From Raphanus sativus (lineage: Eukaryota > Streptophyta > Magnoliopsida > Brassicales > Brassicaceae): a stretch of DNA of 64,000 nt. Below, in pieces: positions 1 to 12,131 of the stretch (position 1 is the stretch's first letter; the number at the start of each line of letters is the position of its first letter). Location: contig NC_079517.1 of assembly GCF_000801105.2 (NCBI RefSeq), positions 8,680,001 through 8,744,000 on the forward strand, in the 5' to 3' direction. Under the pieces are notes generated by a model, which did no database searches, had not been told where the DNA came from, and saw only the letters and a list, made by a program, of their open reading frames with translations. The translations under genes were made by a program, and so were the position numbers.

Positions 1-155
1 TAAGTAGATTAGTATGAAACAGAGTCGAATAGTCAGATCTAATAAGTAAGAAGAGAACACAGGAACTATAGACAAAAAGAGGTTCCAAATCTGAAAAAGG
101 CAAAGAGAGAAACCTGTTCCTGATGCTGAAGAAACCTATGCTGCTCTGAGCCCAT
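1..155 (-). CDS. First coding exon of a gene leaving the window (At1g76660-like), partial
   Basis: The start codon is at 155-153 and the exon ends at 114, where a GT donor lies on the minus strand, giving 14 codons that begin MGSEQHRF. The rest of 1-113 is intron, and the gene continues past the left edge. The leader up to about 530 is (CT)n-rich in transcript sense (GA run at 279-296), as is common for plant 5' UTRs. Identity rests mainly on synteny: the next gene matches At1g76670, and At1g76660, a proline/serine-rich plasma-membrane protein of unknown role, starts with a similar MGSEQ peptide as I remember it. With only 14 residues visible, no function can be read from the sequence itself. 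Confidence 0.5.
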
Positions 156-1030
156 TAGGTATATGCCTCTCTGTTCGTCAAAAAAAATCACTCTTTTTTT
201 TTTGTATATGAGTAGAGAGCGGTTTCAGGTCAGAGAAGTAATCATCTGAGTTTTCACAATTTCTTACTGATACGATCCAGAGAGAGAGAGAGAGCAAACA
301 AAACGAAAGTTGAAGAAAAAGGGTTTGGAAAAGACAAAGTTGATAACTTTTTTCACAGGGAGTGTGAGAGAGATTAAAGGGGGAAGAGAGAGGTAAAAAA
401 TGTAAATCTGCAAGTGATGCAATCGGCGGCATGAAAAGAGATGTGATCCTCCTTACCAGAGTAAAGGCATTTCTCCTTATTTTTTTAATCAGAATGTGAC
501 TCACCACAAGACAAAAACACACAGACACAAAAAAAAGAAAAAGTAGTAAAAGAGAAAAAAAAGGGAAAGGAAAAAAAGAAAAATCTATGTTAATTAATGT
601 AAATCTGTTCGGTTCAATTCATACACTCCCTTCCTCGAAATTCAATTCCTTCTACTCATTTTTGGGAGAAGTTTTTAAAGTTTTGTCAAATGTAGTTAAG
701 TCGTCGGTCATTATGTGGTTAATCATACTTGAATTAGATATCTAAGCACTTAAAATGTTGATTTCCCGAGCACGTGAAGGATGTTTACTAATTATGGTTA
801 TTACCGCATCTAAAATCAGTGTAACTGCTTAGGACATGGACACAATATTGAAAAATTGATTAAATTATCACATTCCTAGTACGATTTTTATTTTTGATTT
901 AATCATATTTAACTTTAATTTTCGATAAAAAGTATTATTGTGTTGTTCATTAAAAAGATATATACACATGAAAAATAGTACAAAAATGAAGTAAAATAGC
1001 AAGGTATCTTTTCAATGCAGAGAAATAAAT
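156..1030. other. 5' leader and intergenic DNA
   Basis: From 156 to about 530 is the presumed 5' UTR and promoter-proximal region of the minus-strand gene at the left edge, with a GA microsatellite. From 530 to 1030 is AT-rich intergenic DNA. No coding signal was found; the open frame at 178-528 on the minus strand is CT-rich leader. Confidence 0.4.
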
Positions 1031-1033
1031 AGA

Positions 1034-1176
1034 GTAGCAGATAGGATTGCAAAGGAAGCCATTTAGATAGGATTGCAAAGGAAGCCATTTCTCTTGAGAT
1101 TAGTGTTCCCAAATTGTATACTGTCTTGCCATCTTGGTTAAAATCCTATGTGGAGGATGATCTTATAAGAGTTTAA
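1034..1176 (+). pseudogene. Relic of a LINE RNase H-like C-terminus
   Basis: Translation on the plus strand gives VADRIAKEA, then after a duplication SLEISVPKLYTVLPSWL and VEDDLIRV before TAA at 1174-1176. This resembles the C-terminal RNase H-like tail common in Brassicaceae LINE-derived proteins. The frame is broken by a perfect 26-bp tandem duplication (1039-1064 and 1065-1090). No other part of the element is recognisable, so it is an isolated fragment. Confidence 0.45.
1039..1090. repeat. Perfect 26-bp tandem duplication
   Basis: Two identical 26-bp units, 1039-1064 and 1065-1090, sit head to tail with no spacer and no A-tract. They duplicate part of the LINE relic. This looks like slippage or break repair rather than retrotransposition. 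Confidence 0.9.
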
Positions 1177-2871
1177 ACATTTGGTTAATGCAAAAGTTGT
1201 AGTTTGAGTTTAAAAATAAAAAAAAAACAGTATTCTCTCCTCCCAGCACTTTTAATATTTGTCGCTGTTAAATTAAATATAAACTTATAGAATTTAGATA
1301 CTTAACAGTATAAGACAACAAGTATAAAAATAGCTATCTGACTTAATATTATCTATTCCTTGCTCAGAAAAACATTTTTATTGTTGTAAAAATAAATAAT
1401 GCTGCTATATCGAAAATTTTATATTTTTGTTTATTTTTCTTCCTTTTGACACGCACGAAGAGTTTATCTATAATATTTCTCATGTGTTTTCTTAATAAAG
1501 TAAAAACACTTATATTTATTTATAATATAATATTATATCATAAATAATTCTTAAATATTTTAAAATACTTTCTAGTAACTCATAATTTTTAACAAGTAGT
1601 AAGTAATACACGGGAGCAAGAACAACTAAGCTGAAAATAACTTATTTTTAATAAGTTTTTTTAAATAACAAATACTCATTTCTAATTGTCAAATACTAAC
1701 CCAAAATTTTATTTATTCACACAAAACAAGTTAAATATGTATAGTTTTTTGGTCAAAAATATATATGTATAAACTGAACTGAACCAACCGAAATCAATCC
1801 AAACCAAACCAAAATTTATTATCAAATAGTTTGGTTTAAGATTTTTACAACACTAACCAATTAAATCGAAACTGATCCAAATCAACCAAATTAAACCGAA
1901 CTGATAAATCAATGTGTTTTTAATTATTATTTGAATTAAACATACTAACAATATATAATATACTAAAATTTCAAGACTAAAGTCACTGTTAACTTTATTA
2001 ACGATATTTTTTTTTAGTTTTCTATTTACTTTAGTTAATTTAGGTTTGATTGTGTTTTTGTCAATCTTTTGTGGGTTGTTAGGGTTTTTATTTCAGTTTT
2101 ATATTAGATTTAATTTACGTAGTTTATTTTAAGAGTTATTATCAACAATGTTTTTTTTTAATTTCTATTTACTTTAGTTAAATTTGATTTTATTGGTTTT
2201 TATAATTTTTTGTATTTTAAAAGGTTTTTGTTTTAATTTTATATTGGATTTAGTTTACATAATTTTTTTTACAGTCACACCAATACGATTATTTTATAAC
2301 ATGATTTCTCTTAAAATAATTAAATTAGAAAATCCGATTGAACTGAACCGAAATACAAACCAAACCGACTACGTACTGAACCGAAACATATCCAAACCAA
2401 TCTAATTATAATTTACTTCGGTTGGAAAAAATTTAAAACCGAATTAACCAAACTGAACCGAACTCAAAATTAACTTATAAAATAATCACAGTGTCAACTC
2501 CTAGTATTTTCTTTAACACAAGTGTTCACCGCTAATTTTTTTAACCCAAACCGAACTGATAAAATAGCAAGGTTCTAGCTTCTGCTAAATCCATTAACTG
2601 CTGAGTCAAGCGGCTCTACTGAATTATTAAATTCAAATACTTTATCACGAAAACAAAGTCTGTTGTGTTTTGGGGTTTGTTAGTTCAAAAATAAAGCTTT
2701 ACATTTTAAAAAGAAAATTGGTCAAAGAAAGTGGCAAATAAGTGCATTTTGAATTTGGATTACGAAAAAGAAGAAGAACAAGTTAATAAGTTTAGTGATG
2801 TATTTAAATTTGTTTTACTTCAAAAATACTTCATCATCTATATATATACGCTGCAACTTCTGTAACGTTAA
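1177..2871. other. AT-rich intergenic DNA with AACCGAA-type degenerate repeats
   Basis: No gene is seen. From about 1770 to 1905 and from 2335 to 2475 the sequence is rich in short CCGAA/CCAAA motifs of the kind scattered through Brassicaceae intergenic DNA, usually in old transposon remnants. The open frame at 2184-2405 runs through this repeat and is not a gene. Confidence 0.4.
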
Positions 2872-2927
2872 AAAGAACTTCTGTAACATTTCTTTTTTTT
2901 TTTTGATCAAAGAACTTCTGTAACATT
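2872..2927 (-). repeat. Micro-insertion 1: 18-nt poly(T)/GATC insert between 19-bp direct repeats
   Basis: AAAGAACTTCTGTAACATT occurs at 2872-2890 and again at 2909-2927. Between them lie 18 nt that read on the minus strand as GATC followed by an A-tract. An older copy of the same target (2855-2869) lies just upstream, so duplication here may have happened twice. It fits a tiny poly(A) retroinsertion with a target-site duplication. Confidence 0.65.
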
Positions 2928-3182
2928 ATTGAGGGGATTAGATAAATAAAATAAAAAGGTGATTCTTTTCCCTAAAATATTTATTTTCATCTTTATGAAT
3001 TGTCTTTAAGTTTTGAGGGTTCCAATAAAGCAGAAAAGAGGGCCTAGTAGTAGTATGGTGGTACCTAGTTGTTGTAGGATTTGGATCTTTTTCGAGGTCT
3101 GGATTCATATTAATGGGACATTTCCTTTTTATTCTTTTCATCATGTTCTTGTTCTAAACCCAGTAAAACTTGTTTTATTAAC

Positions 3183-3225
3183 AAGTCCAGTAATTTTTTT
3201 TTCTTTTTGACAAAAAGTCCAGTAA
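3183..3225 (-). repeat. Micro-insertion 2: A-rich insert between 11-bp direct repeats
   Basis: AAGTCCAGTAA is at 3183-3193 and 3215-3225. The 21-nt insert reads on the minus strand as TTTGTC followed by A-rich sequence. Same architecture as the other micro-insertions in this window. Confidence 0.55.
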
Positions 3226-3782
3226 AATTGCTGTTTCTAAAACTGTACATGCATCAATCAAGTGACAAAAATTATTTCCAGCTCCATTGAATATAACCTA
3301 TCTTTTATTTTAGTCATTACTCATAGACCGCATCACATGTACTTTCATGTATTATAATACAAACATCACATGTCCTGAGTTAATAGTTATAGGTCTTTTC
3401 TACGAAAAGGAAACATATGGAAACTGGTCGTTCCTAGAGCTTTGATGACCATTAAACTATACTATATAAAACAAAAGATCCGTTTTGATATTTCATTTTA
3501 AAAAATGATTAAAATCACATGGTTCACTTGACATTTCTGTATCATACGGGGGATGCGACATTGGCTGATGTACGATGGGCCTTGTTAACTAAATAAATGA
3601 CAAAGGGCTTCACAAGGGCCCATTATGCTCTTAGAAAGGTCGAAAAGAAGAAAACTAGTAAATTTGAATAACGTGTGATGGTGATGAACAGAAAAATTTT
3701 GTAGTTCTATAGTCTTAAAAATAAAATACAAGTATTCGACGTGTAATTTGAAACTTGATAAAAAAGCACACATTGTATCTAT
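3226..3782. other. Intergenic DNA downstream of the transporter gene
   Basis: AT-rich, including the likely 3' UTR and terminator region of the minus-strand transporter. Nothing else was recognised; the minus-strand open frame at 3585-3773 has no recognisable motifs. Confidence 0.4.
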
Positions 3783-5655
3783 CTATACTTTAGTCTCACC
3801 GAGCTCAACATCTTTCAAATCGATATGCTCTATTCCTTCCTTGAGTGGCTTAACCTCATCTTCTGTCATACTGTTTTTCCCTTGAGAAGTTGACTTTGCG
3901 TTTCTCTGTTTCTCTAGATCAACCGCCCAACTATAGATCACCATTCCGACAACAGCTACGACCATGCCGGAGATGTTCTTGAATGTCATCTCCGAATCAA
4001 AGAGAAGCCATCCGAGTGTTAGGACGCAAACTGTTTTCATGTGGCCTAGAACTTGAAATGATGTTGCAGAGAATCTTCCTATGCAGAGGTATTGGCTTAT
4101 GTTACAGAATACGGCTAATGCGCAGGAGAGAAGAATACAGAACTGCAAAGAGATAGAGAGATAAAAGTGAGGAGTGACGTCTAAATCCTCTAAAAGGGAA
4201 GAAGTTGAGAGAATTATTACTTACAATGGCACCATAAGTCATGTGGTAAGTAGTTATGAACTTGCCGCTCAAGAAATAGTCAATAAAGGGGCCGAAGATG
4301 AGAAGTGAAAGTGCTTGGATCGGAGCTGTTTTGCTCAGCAACTCAAAAGACCCTACTGAGTACTTCTTCTGCAGAGAGCCTATTGACTGTTTTACATAAA
4401 CAAAAAAAGGCAAAATTTATAAGAGAAAACAACTGACACACACACACACAGAGAGAATAGTTGTCGGTACCAAACGTAGCTTTTGGTTTCAGATCCGACA
4501 TTAATTAACAACATGGAAGGTGTAGGAAAGTACTCTTACAATCTGCTGAAGGGAAGTGGAGAAGACGGCAGTACAAGCACAGATGAAACCTTTGGCATTA
4601 ACTTTGACATCAGTGACAGTACAAATGCCAACACCGACAACCACAACCATAACAGACGCTTTCACTTCTCTAGAGTAATGCTTGCTGTGTAGTATCCATT
4701 CCATCACGCACACAACCGGGATCATACTCAACTTCGATATCTACGCGCACACCAAAAATTACAAAACCAAACAACGGATGAATCAAGAACAAACAATCGT
4801 TTCAAAACCAATACATAAACAAAACAAAAAAAAATAGTGTGCGGATTTGTTTGAAAATGATCAAAGATCCAGCGGATTGGCCAGGGCTGTATCTGCGATT
4901 TTAAGGGTTTGAAATATTTTTTAAAGAAATTTTGTAATTTTTTTCCATAAGACAATACATAAATGCAAAATCTAAAAAAAAATTTAGTAATTTTTTTTAA
5001 TTTTTTTTTAATTACTAGGAGGTTTGGACCTGAAACCAAACCACATCATATAATATTAGTTTTGTTTTCAGAGGTCACTCGGACCTCTAACACAATGGTC
5101 AGTGTCCGTTCCACAGTTTCCCTGCAGTTGACTTAATGATCTCTTTGAGATTTCTTGTAACTAAAATGTTGATTATGCGGATCATTGTGCACAAACGAGG
5201 TTATTTATTTATTAATTAAATTAGTTTATACCTGGTAGAAGCCAACAGAGTTGAGCATGAGGCTGAAGTTCATAGCAGCGATGGAGACGTTAGCTACAAT
5301 AGAGAACCAAAGAAGCTCCCAAAGAGGAATGTGCTTCGACGCAGAGAGCCCCGTAGCGTTTGACACCATACCAACAAGCGCCGTTAGCGCGAAGTGGAAT
5401 CCCGTTAGTGTTGTCGCTATATACAAGAGAAAAAGATATACATCCCTCATTAAATTAAAAGTTACATGAAGCAGCTAGCTAGCGTTTTTGAGATAATGAA
5501 AGATTCATTATACAACGTTACGTACCGAAGCTGAATCCGAAGCCAGAGGAAGACATGAGCTGTTTGTTAGCCATGATGATCCCCACTGAGCTGACGATGT
5601 TCATACCCCATGCTCCCACGTCCGAGACAGACGACTGCTTCTTCTCGCTCTCCAT
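3783..5655 (-). CDS. URGT1: UDP-rhamnose/UDP-galactose transporter (nucleotide-sugar transporter family)
   Basis: Five exons on the minus strand (5655-5526, 5416-5232, 4740-4540, 4386-4225, 4142-3783) join in frame to 345 codons, the usual family length. All introns have GT-AG ends. The protein is a multi-span membrane protein of the triose-phosphate/nucleotide-sugar translocator group, with signature stretches MANKQLMSSSGFGF near the N-terminus, TLTGFHFALTALVGMVSNATG in exon 2 and the hydrophilic tail ending VELGETKV. Family members exchange UDP-rhamnose and UDP-galactose for UMP across the Golgi membrane and feed pectin and arabinogalactan synthesis. The neighbours (DnaJ then ASHH1) match the At1g76670 side of an Arabidopsis duplicate pair rather than At1g21070, which favours URGT1. 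The start is the first ATG and gives the conserved N-terminus. Confidence 0.9.
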
Positions 5656-6787
5656 TTGGGGATCAGATCTCGGTTTTGGATATCACAAGCTTTCCACCAT
5701 TGATGATGCTTTGCTTCCTTGCGCTTTGAGGTTTCGAAATTTGTATATATAATATAAATAGGAAAATCATTTAATAACTATGGTTTTATTCGTCGACGTG
5801 TGGTGTCGTTTACCTTATTTGACCTTCTTCTTACTTTTTTTCTGGTCCACTAGTTGTTTTTTTTCAAAGAAGAGGTCCTTCCATACAAGGTTGGTTTAGT
5901 CTTTTCGTTTTCAAAACGTAATAAAACTTCCGATTTTGTTTATTCAACGCGTTACTCGGTTAGTACTTTAATTAAGCCACACGGGAACTTATCGAAGCAG
6001 ACGTTTAACGAGTGATTAAATTACTAAAACAGAATAGTTAATTTAATTGTAAGTATCGTGATGGGCAACTATTTTATAGCATCAACGGCTATTTACAGAT
6101 CCAAACGTAAAGAGAATATAAAAGAAAATTAAAAGTAGTTTTCACATTTAATTGCCACCATTGTTCACGGTGGCACCATCACATCCACACTAAAAGCCAA
6201 ATGTATCAACTCGGTTGAAGTATCATTCAGAAATAAATAAATTAATAATAGTTCTAAAAACAAAAAATCAATTTTTGTATTTTGAGTTGTTACTAGCCCT
6301 TTATGAAGTGGGCAAAGCCTGTAAGCATGTGTGTGTGCCTGAACGCAAATAGAAATGAGAACACATGATCTCCAACATCAACACGTTATTACAAAAAGTT
6401 TAGTCATTTTCATGTGGTTTTTTGAAAATTAGCATATTCTTCAAAACCAAAGAATAAAAGCATAACTGTATACAGAATGGCACACACACATCTAGTACAG
6501 CCTAGAATCATTAGAACACATGGTAGGTACTAATTGTTCCAATTTTTTTTTTACTCTCTAGGTTACAAACTTACAATACATAAGGTTTCTCTCCAGTTAC
6601 TTTGAGGACATCCAGAAAAACATTTTAGGCCATCAAGTCTCGGAGTTTAAAACTGTTGGAGCTGTTCATAAACCACGGTTCCTTTGTTCCAGAAACTCTA
6701 CATTTTGTTGTTGTTGTCGGTGGTCAAAAGAATAAATGAAACAAATGTAAAAAATGATTAACACCATTTTTGTTGTCGGCGGTCAAA
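5656..6787. other. Promoter and intergenic region upstream of the transporter
   Basis: This stretch holds the minus-strand transporter's 5' leader and promoter, then AT-rich DNA. No gene or repeat was identified up to the OPR relic. Confidence 0.4.
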
Positions 6788-7035
6788 GTCAACGATTTTA
6801 GGGTCGCAGCAAGGAACACGCTATGGAAGCTGGTAAGCATTGGATGATGAGACCAGTCAGGAAGCTATATTCATTCAAGACACTTAACAACTGTGTAGTT
6901 GTTGTTGCAGGCTTCGATGGAGTCTCGTCTCGAGTCATGGTGCCTAATGACTATATCTGATCGACCAGGACTGATCTAGCAAACCTGGTGGATCTGCCTG
7001 AGAGGTTCCACATGCACCACTGATTACCCCTTTCC
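6788..7035 (+). pseudogene. Decayed 12-oxophytodienoate reductase (OPR1/OPR2-type) relic
   Basis: The plus strand at 6788-6831 reads VNDFRVAARN, then (after a 1-nt shift) MEAG followed by GTAAGC. After a stretch ending in a CAG acceptor at 6910 it resumes FDGV, then HGA and LIDQ with indels. From about 6970, LAN, DLPERF and an APL-like tail follow in shifting frames. These are ordered pieces of the old-yellow-enzyme OPR fold, in which the His of the HGANGYL motif lies in the active site. OPR1 and OPR2 (At1g76680/At1g76690) sit in exactly this interval in Arabidopsis, between the transporter and DnaJ genes. Most of the gene is gone, and several frameshifts make it non-functional. Confidence 0.75.
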
Positions 7036-7304
7036 TTGAATCAACAGCTTAAAAAAGTTATGTGTCGCAATTATAACAACACATTTTCACAAAAGAGCCT
7101 TTTTTCATATACTTTCAACATCACTTAATAACAGACGCAAATTCACATTAAAATCATTCAAAACAAAAGGAAAAAAATAAAATAATAACAGCTTTTACAA
7201 TAGAAGCACACAACTACAAATATCACTATACTAAAGACTGCTTAGTATGTAGATACATATATATATATACTAAGAGACGGACACTTCCTGATTCTCACCT
7301 GGAA

Positions 7305-8619
7305 TCAGTCATAGCCAGTTGATGAAGTGTGTTTCTCTGCTCCAGGTGGCGGAGCGGGTCTTGGGAAGTAATGCTTGAACTGTTCATCTCCCAGTTTCGG
7401 TTTCTCCACGTAGGGGCTCTTCTGTTCCTGAGTACCATTGGACTTTGGGGATGCAGAGGCATCATCATCATTATCGTAGTTCCTTTCATTCTCGTTTAGT
7501 TTTTGGGCTTCAGTTCTTGCTATAGGATCACTCTCGCTAGCTGTTTTCGCTCTCTGGAAGATCTTCCCCAGAGTTTTAAGCCCTCTTGCTCTTGCACGAA
7601 GCTCCTCTCTTTTGGCATCCGGATCTTGAAGAACCAGCTGGCAAACACGGGAGAGAGTAGCTTCGATATCAGCGACGTTGAGCTTCCACAGAGAATCAAC
7701 CATCACTCTTTTATGGGACTGAAGGTATTCCTCAAGCTCCTCCTCCGTATAATTCACTTCACCATTCATCTGCTTTTTCATTTCCTCCTGCAGCTGGAAC
7801 AACGCGAATGCGCCTAGAAAACAAAACACATAAAGCATGAATTTGATTGAAGTGACATTAAAATGTTTCCTAATAAAGTCACTACTAACCTGTTGCAGCA
7901 GTGAGTTGGGATTTGAGGTAGTGACCTTTGTTCCTAACCCATTCAGCAACGAATGGGACTCCGAGAAGGAGAGCTTTCTTTCCAAGCTCTTTTGATGCTT
8001 GTCTTACATATATATACCCAATTGTATTCAACATCTCCACACCATACGCTGAACAAGACACAAATAGTAAGGAGAGTGAGGTGAGAGGTTAAGAAGCAGG
8101 GAAACAGTAGTCTAGAGAACATATATATATATTACCTGCCTTGGAGAGAGTAACCATTTCAGCTTCAGCGTTAGTAATAAACTCGTCTCTGTTGACAACA
8201 TATTCCTTAAGGCGGTCTTTGAGAATCTGAGCAAGCTTGTCTTCTCTTTCTTTCTGAACAGTCTGAAGCAAAAACAAAACACACAATCCAACATTCTTTA
8301 GCAAAATAGTATTATTGTACAAGGGAAGAAGACCTGAGAGAGTTTTGAGCAAAAAAAACTCTCACCCTCATTTTCTCTTGAATCTTTTTGGTATCCAAAG
8401 TATCTCCTTCGGTGAAGAGATCAAGTGAAGCCATTGATGCCATAGCAAGCTCTCCTATGTATCCTTCGAACAGTTCGCTACCGAAAAGCATTGCGAATAT
8501 TTCCGCAGGGTCTATGATTGCATCACTGAAAATGATGAACACAAAAGCAAGTAAAACACCAACAGAAAAAAAGAAATTAAATAGTTTGAGATCCATCTCA
8601 CTAGACTCCACAAGAGAGA

Positions 8620-8655
<36 letters not shown>

Positions 8656-9244
8656 AACGTTGAGATCCCTGACTTCCCAAATGAATCATAAGCTTGGCGT
8701 TGTGCTGAATCACTTAGCACTTGATAGGCCTCTCCCAACACCTGAATTAGAAAAAAAAAACTCTTTATGTCAAACAATGAGAAAGAACCTAAACTTTGGT
8801 ACTAATGACTTCAAGTAACATCAAGCCTCTATGTAACAGTTACTACCCCTAAGTAAGTTTTTCCAGAATCTGATTCCAACAATTGAAATTGTTTCTTTTT
8901 CAGACATTTAAAATCTGAACTTGCCTGGAAATTGTGTGCAGCTTGAGGATCATTAGGGTTCTTATCTGGATGAACTTGGCGTGCCTATGTAAGAAAATTG
9001 AACAATCACTATACTTGTTCACATCAATCAAGCTTCAAACTTTTAATCTCAACTCTTGAGTACTCAAATCTTCACTTCCCCCAAATTCAACAAAAAAAAA
9101 GCCTTTTGCCAGATTTATGAAAGAACAAAGAAAACATCAAAAGATAAAATTCAAAACCTTGATGTAGTAAGCTTTCTTGATCTCAGACTCAGTAGCAGTT
9201 GGGCTAACCCCGAGCACATCATAGTACTCTGTTTCCTTCACCAT
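7305..9244 (-). CDS. DnaJ-domain co-chaperone (At1g76700-like)
   Basis: Seven exons on the minus strand (9244-9158, 8984-8925, 8741-8659, 8525-8366, 8262-8136, 8048-7890, 7813-7305) join to 395 codons (394 aa). The N-terminal J domain covers roughly residues 5-70 and keeps the HPD tripeptide at 34-36, which stimulates Hsp70 ATPase. The rest is the DNAJ-X type C-terminal region, with a low-complexity Asn/Asp and Pro tail. There is no zinc-finger or G/F domain, so this is a class C J-protein. Its localisation is not clear from sequence. The second intron uses a GC donor (CAG|GCAAGT), and the third intron begins next to a GA microsatellite. The start is the only ATG placing the J domain at the N-terminus. 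Confidence 0.88.
8616..8654. repeat. GA microsatellite in a DnaJ intron
   Basis: A (GA)n run, interrupted once, fills the 5' end of the third DnaJ intron immediately next to its donor site at 8657-8658. Length changes here would alter the bases beside the donor. Confidence 0.85.
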
Positions 9245-9673
9245 CTAATCCAAACCCGAATCTCACTCACCAACTCAAGATCAAAGCTTTGACACAAGAT
9301 CACAAGAAACCAACTTCTCTTCTCCTCTTGAGCACTTCAAAATCAAAGCTTTCCTCTTTTCTTTCTTCTTTCCTCTTCTTCAAATCTTACTTTCTTTCTT
9401 TTTTTGTTGTTTGGTCGAGTCAAAGAAGAAAGACTTTTACTTTTCTTAAAGGTATCAATTTGAATCGGCAAACCAAAATAAAAAAGAAATGGACTTTATA
9501 TTATTCTCCACGCGGTTTTTCGTCACCTTCTCATTGGATCTGACTAATCAATCAAATGATACACATGTCATTTACCGCGAAACTTAACCGTCCCACAAAA
9601 GTCTTGAGACCACAATAATTAATGTATTATAACCATAACCTCCGAGTCAACTAGCAGGTTTTGGAGCTCATTC

Positions 9674-11742
9674 TCAGCTTTCCGCGGGCTTGGTCTGGTC
9701 ATCATCTCCTGTTTCTGCAATTTTAGTCTTGTGTGGTTTGATGGGAGTGCAAGCGATGTTCTTTACCACACAAGAGTAAAGATCAAACTCTGCCCTGAGT
9801 TTATCACAGCTTGCTTGTATCCACTTCTCCGCCACACTTGTTGCTACACTGTCTTGGCTATCTCTCTCATGCTCTTCAATCGCTGGTCTTATCTCATCGT
9901 ACAATGACGACAGACGTACCGCTGCTTCCTTCTTCACCTCCTGACAACAATTTTTTTCCAAAAGTTTCACACCAATACTTTAGAGCTGGTAACATGAGCA
10001 GAAAACTCTCTGTACCTCGTATTTGAGAATCTCATCTTGAGCTTCTTTGCTTGCTAGCAGCTGAACCACATGTGCTATGTCGACGTGCTTCTGAGGGACA
10101 TTCTTTGTCTTCCCGCTTGAAATCGGCCTTCCTCTTTTCTTCGGAAGAGACTTATCGCGAGGGCGTGATATAACAACTGCTGTTTTCTGCGGTAAATCTT
10201 GTAAAGTCAGCTTTGTATCTTCTTCTTCAGCTTCTTCTGTTTTAACAGTTTCTGTGACAACATCTTCCTCCATAGGAACTGACTCTGATTGCTCAACAAT
10301 CAGATCAGTAGAAGACTCCAAATGGTTCTTTTCTGTTACAACAGTATCTTTCTCTTCATTTGTGTTGGACTCCACATTCTTAGGAGGTTCAGATGTAAGC
10401 TCGTCTTCTGCAGAATCATAGACTGGAATCTTATCAACCGAGTACCGATCATCACCGTCCTCCCATACATATGTATCCTCCTGAAATGGTTACAAAGGCA
10501 TAAGACAAATTGATGAATAATAATACTATTAGAAAATGAAGACTTGCCTGAAAGCCACGAGACTTGGCTCCAAGAAATCCAGAACAAGAGACTGCACCAC
10601 AGAGACAGCGGACTTTGGTTCCTCCATACCACTCAAAGTTATAGTCATAAGCCAGTTCCGTCCGTGGAGATATGCTCTCCTTTGCAAAGATCCCAACTCT
10701 AACTTCTCCAAGAACATTCCACTTCCTCGTCTCACAATTTGGTTTACTTCAGGAAACAAACAACAGTAAGAAAACAGTTTCGTAGCTATAGATTTCTATC
10801 TAAAGGCCGTTATTATTATTTTTTTTTGTTACCATGAATGATTTATAAACCTAGCAAGGCTTCCCTTCTTAGTGGCATCAATAGCCTCAGAAGCATTGAG
10901 AGATATTATGTATGCATCCTTTACACCTGCCCCAATGTTGAACACATTTTGAATAACCTTCATCATCTCTGTAAAGTATATATCTCTACTCAACTCACCA
11001 TGAGTTTCATAAGTTTGAGCCCTACGCTTTGCTTCTTTCCATGAGATTACTTCTCCACAGTACTCAATAATGAACTGTCCTTCCTAAATTTTCAAACATC
11101 AAATAAGCAATCAGTTTATTTGTTTCATACACCTGATTGAATATTCACTAGGGAAATGACTACCTTTATGTCTTCGACAGCCACTAGTCCATAACCACGA
11201 CCTTCAGACTTAATCAACTTGGTCTTGGCGTATTCACATTTCTGAAACTTCTGTAACCAAGCAAACCTAAACTAGTAAGTAACAATGATCAAAAACAGAT
11301 AGAAGAAGCAAACAACACTTGTTGTTAAACCTGATTCTTGCAATAGACACCACAAGGGCAGTAACCAGGTGTGCACTCGGTGTTGGTTATGACATTGAGG
11401 CATCTCTCACCACAAGCACTGTCAGGGTCTCCGAAATCGAACTTGCATTCGCAGATAGAAATATCTTCTTCCTTCTGTTTCTTGTGCCTAAGTTAAGAAG
11501 AAGAAAAAAACGTGTGCTTTAATGTAAACGAAAAGCAATGTGCTTTTTGAGAGAGAGAAGAAAGGTTGTTACTTTCGATAAGAGAAGTCATTTTGATAGA
11601 TGTGTTCATATTGTGGCAGCTCGTCTCCCTCTTGATCCTTTTTTTATAAATCAAAACATAAAATTTAGAGAAACCTAAAATCGAATGTAATCTCTCTCAC
11701 CCATTCACTGAGAGAACTTACAGGATCACAAGAAAATTGCAT
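9674..11742 (-). CDS. ASHH1: SET-domain histone-lysine methyltransferase ASHH1 (SDG26)
   Basis: Nine exons on the minus strand (11742-11722, 11637-11573, 11487-11331, 11250-11164, 11083-10999, 10926-10833, 10746-10548, 10480-10016, 9940-9674) join to 480 codons (479 aa). Domains in order are a Cys-rich AWS domain (CECKFDFGDPDSACGERC onward), a SET domain with GRGWGL, EYCGEVI, RFINHSC (NHSC near 167-170) and the AYDYNF motif, then a post-SET motif CLCG..CSG. The C-terminal half is acidic with a KKRGRPIS AT-hook-like patch. ASHH1 is a nuclear Trithorax-group enzyme linked to H3K4/H3K36 methylation and flowering time through SOC1. The intron after exon 7 has a GC donor with an otherwise perfect CAG|GCAAGT context. 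Its place beside the DnaJ gene matches At1g76710. Confidence 0.92.
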
Positions 11743-12131
11743 TCTTCTTCCAATTCAGATTAAGGAGAGAGTGTGCCACTGCGTACAGGCTAATTAGGGT
11801 TTTATCGATCTCTCTCTCTGGGATTTAGGTGTGGAGACAAACATTGGAAACTTGCGTGTCGAATCGAAAAGATAGGCGAAAATGAAGAAGCTTATTACCT
11901 GAGAAGACGGACGGCAAGCGAGCGAGAGAGGGAGGAAGTAGACGGCGTTAAACTTTTTGTTCCGTTTTTCTTTTCACACGGCTGAAAAGTTAGTACAAGA
12001 GGTTTGTCAAAAAAAAAAGAACGGGGTAAAAAACACAAACCGAACCGATCCAACTAAAACCGTCTTCTTTATATAATCTAATTCGTTTATGTTTTACTCA
12101 ACCCGAATAATTCTCTATATATATATATATA

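Noticed and set aside
2184..2405. 73-codon plus-strand open frame
   Set aside because: Runs into AACCGAA-type intergenic repeats; no conserved residues.
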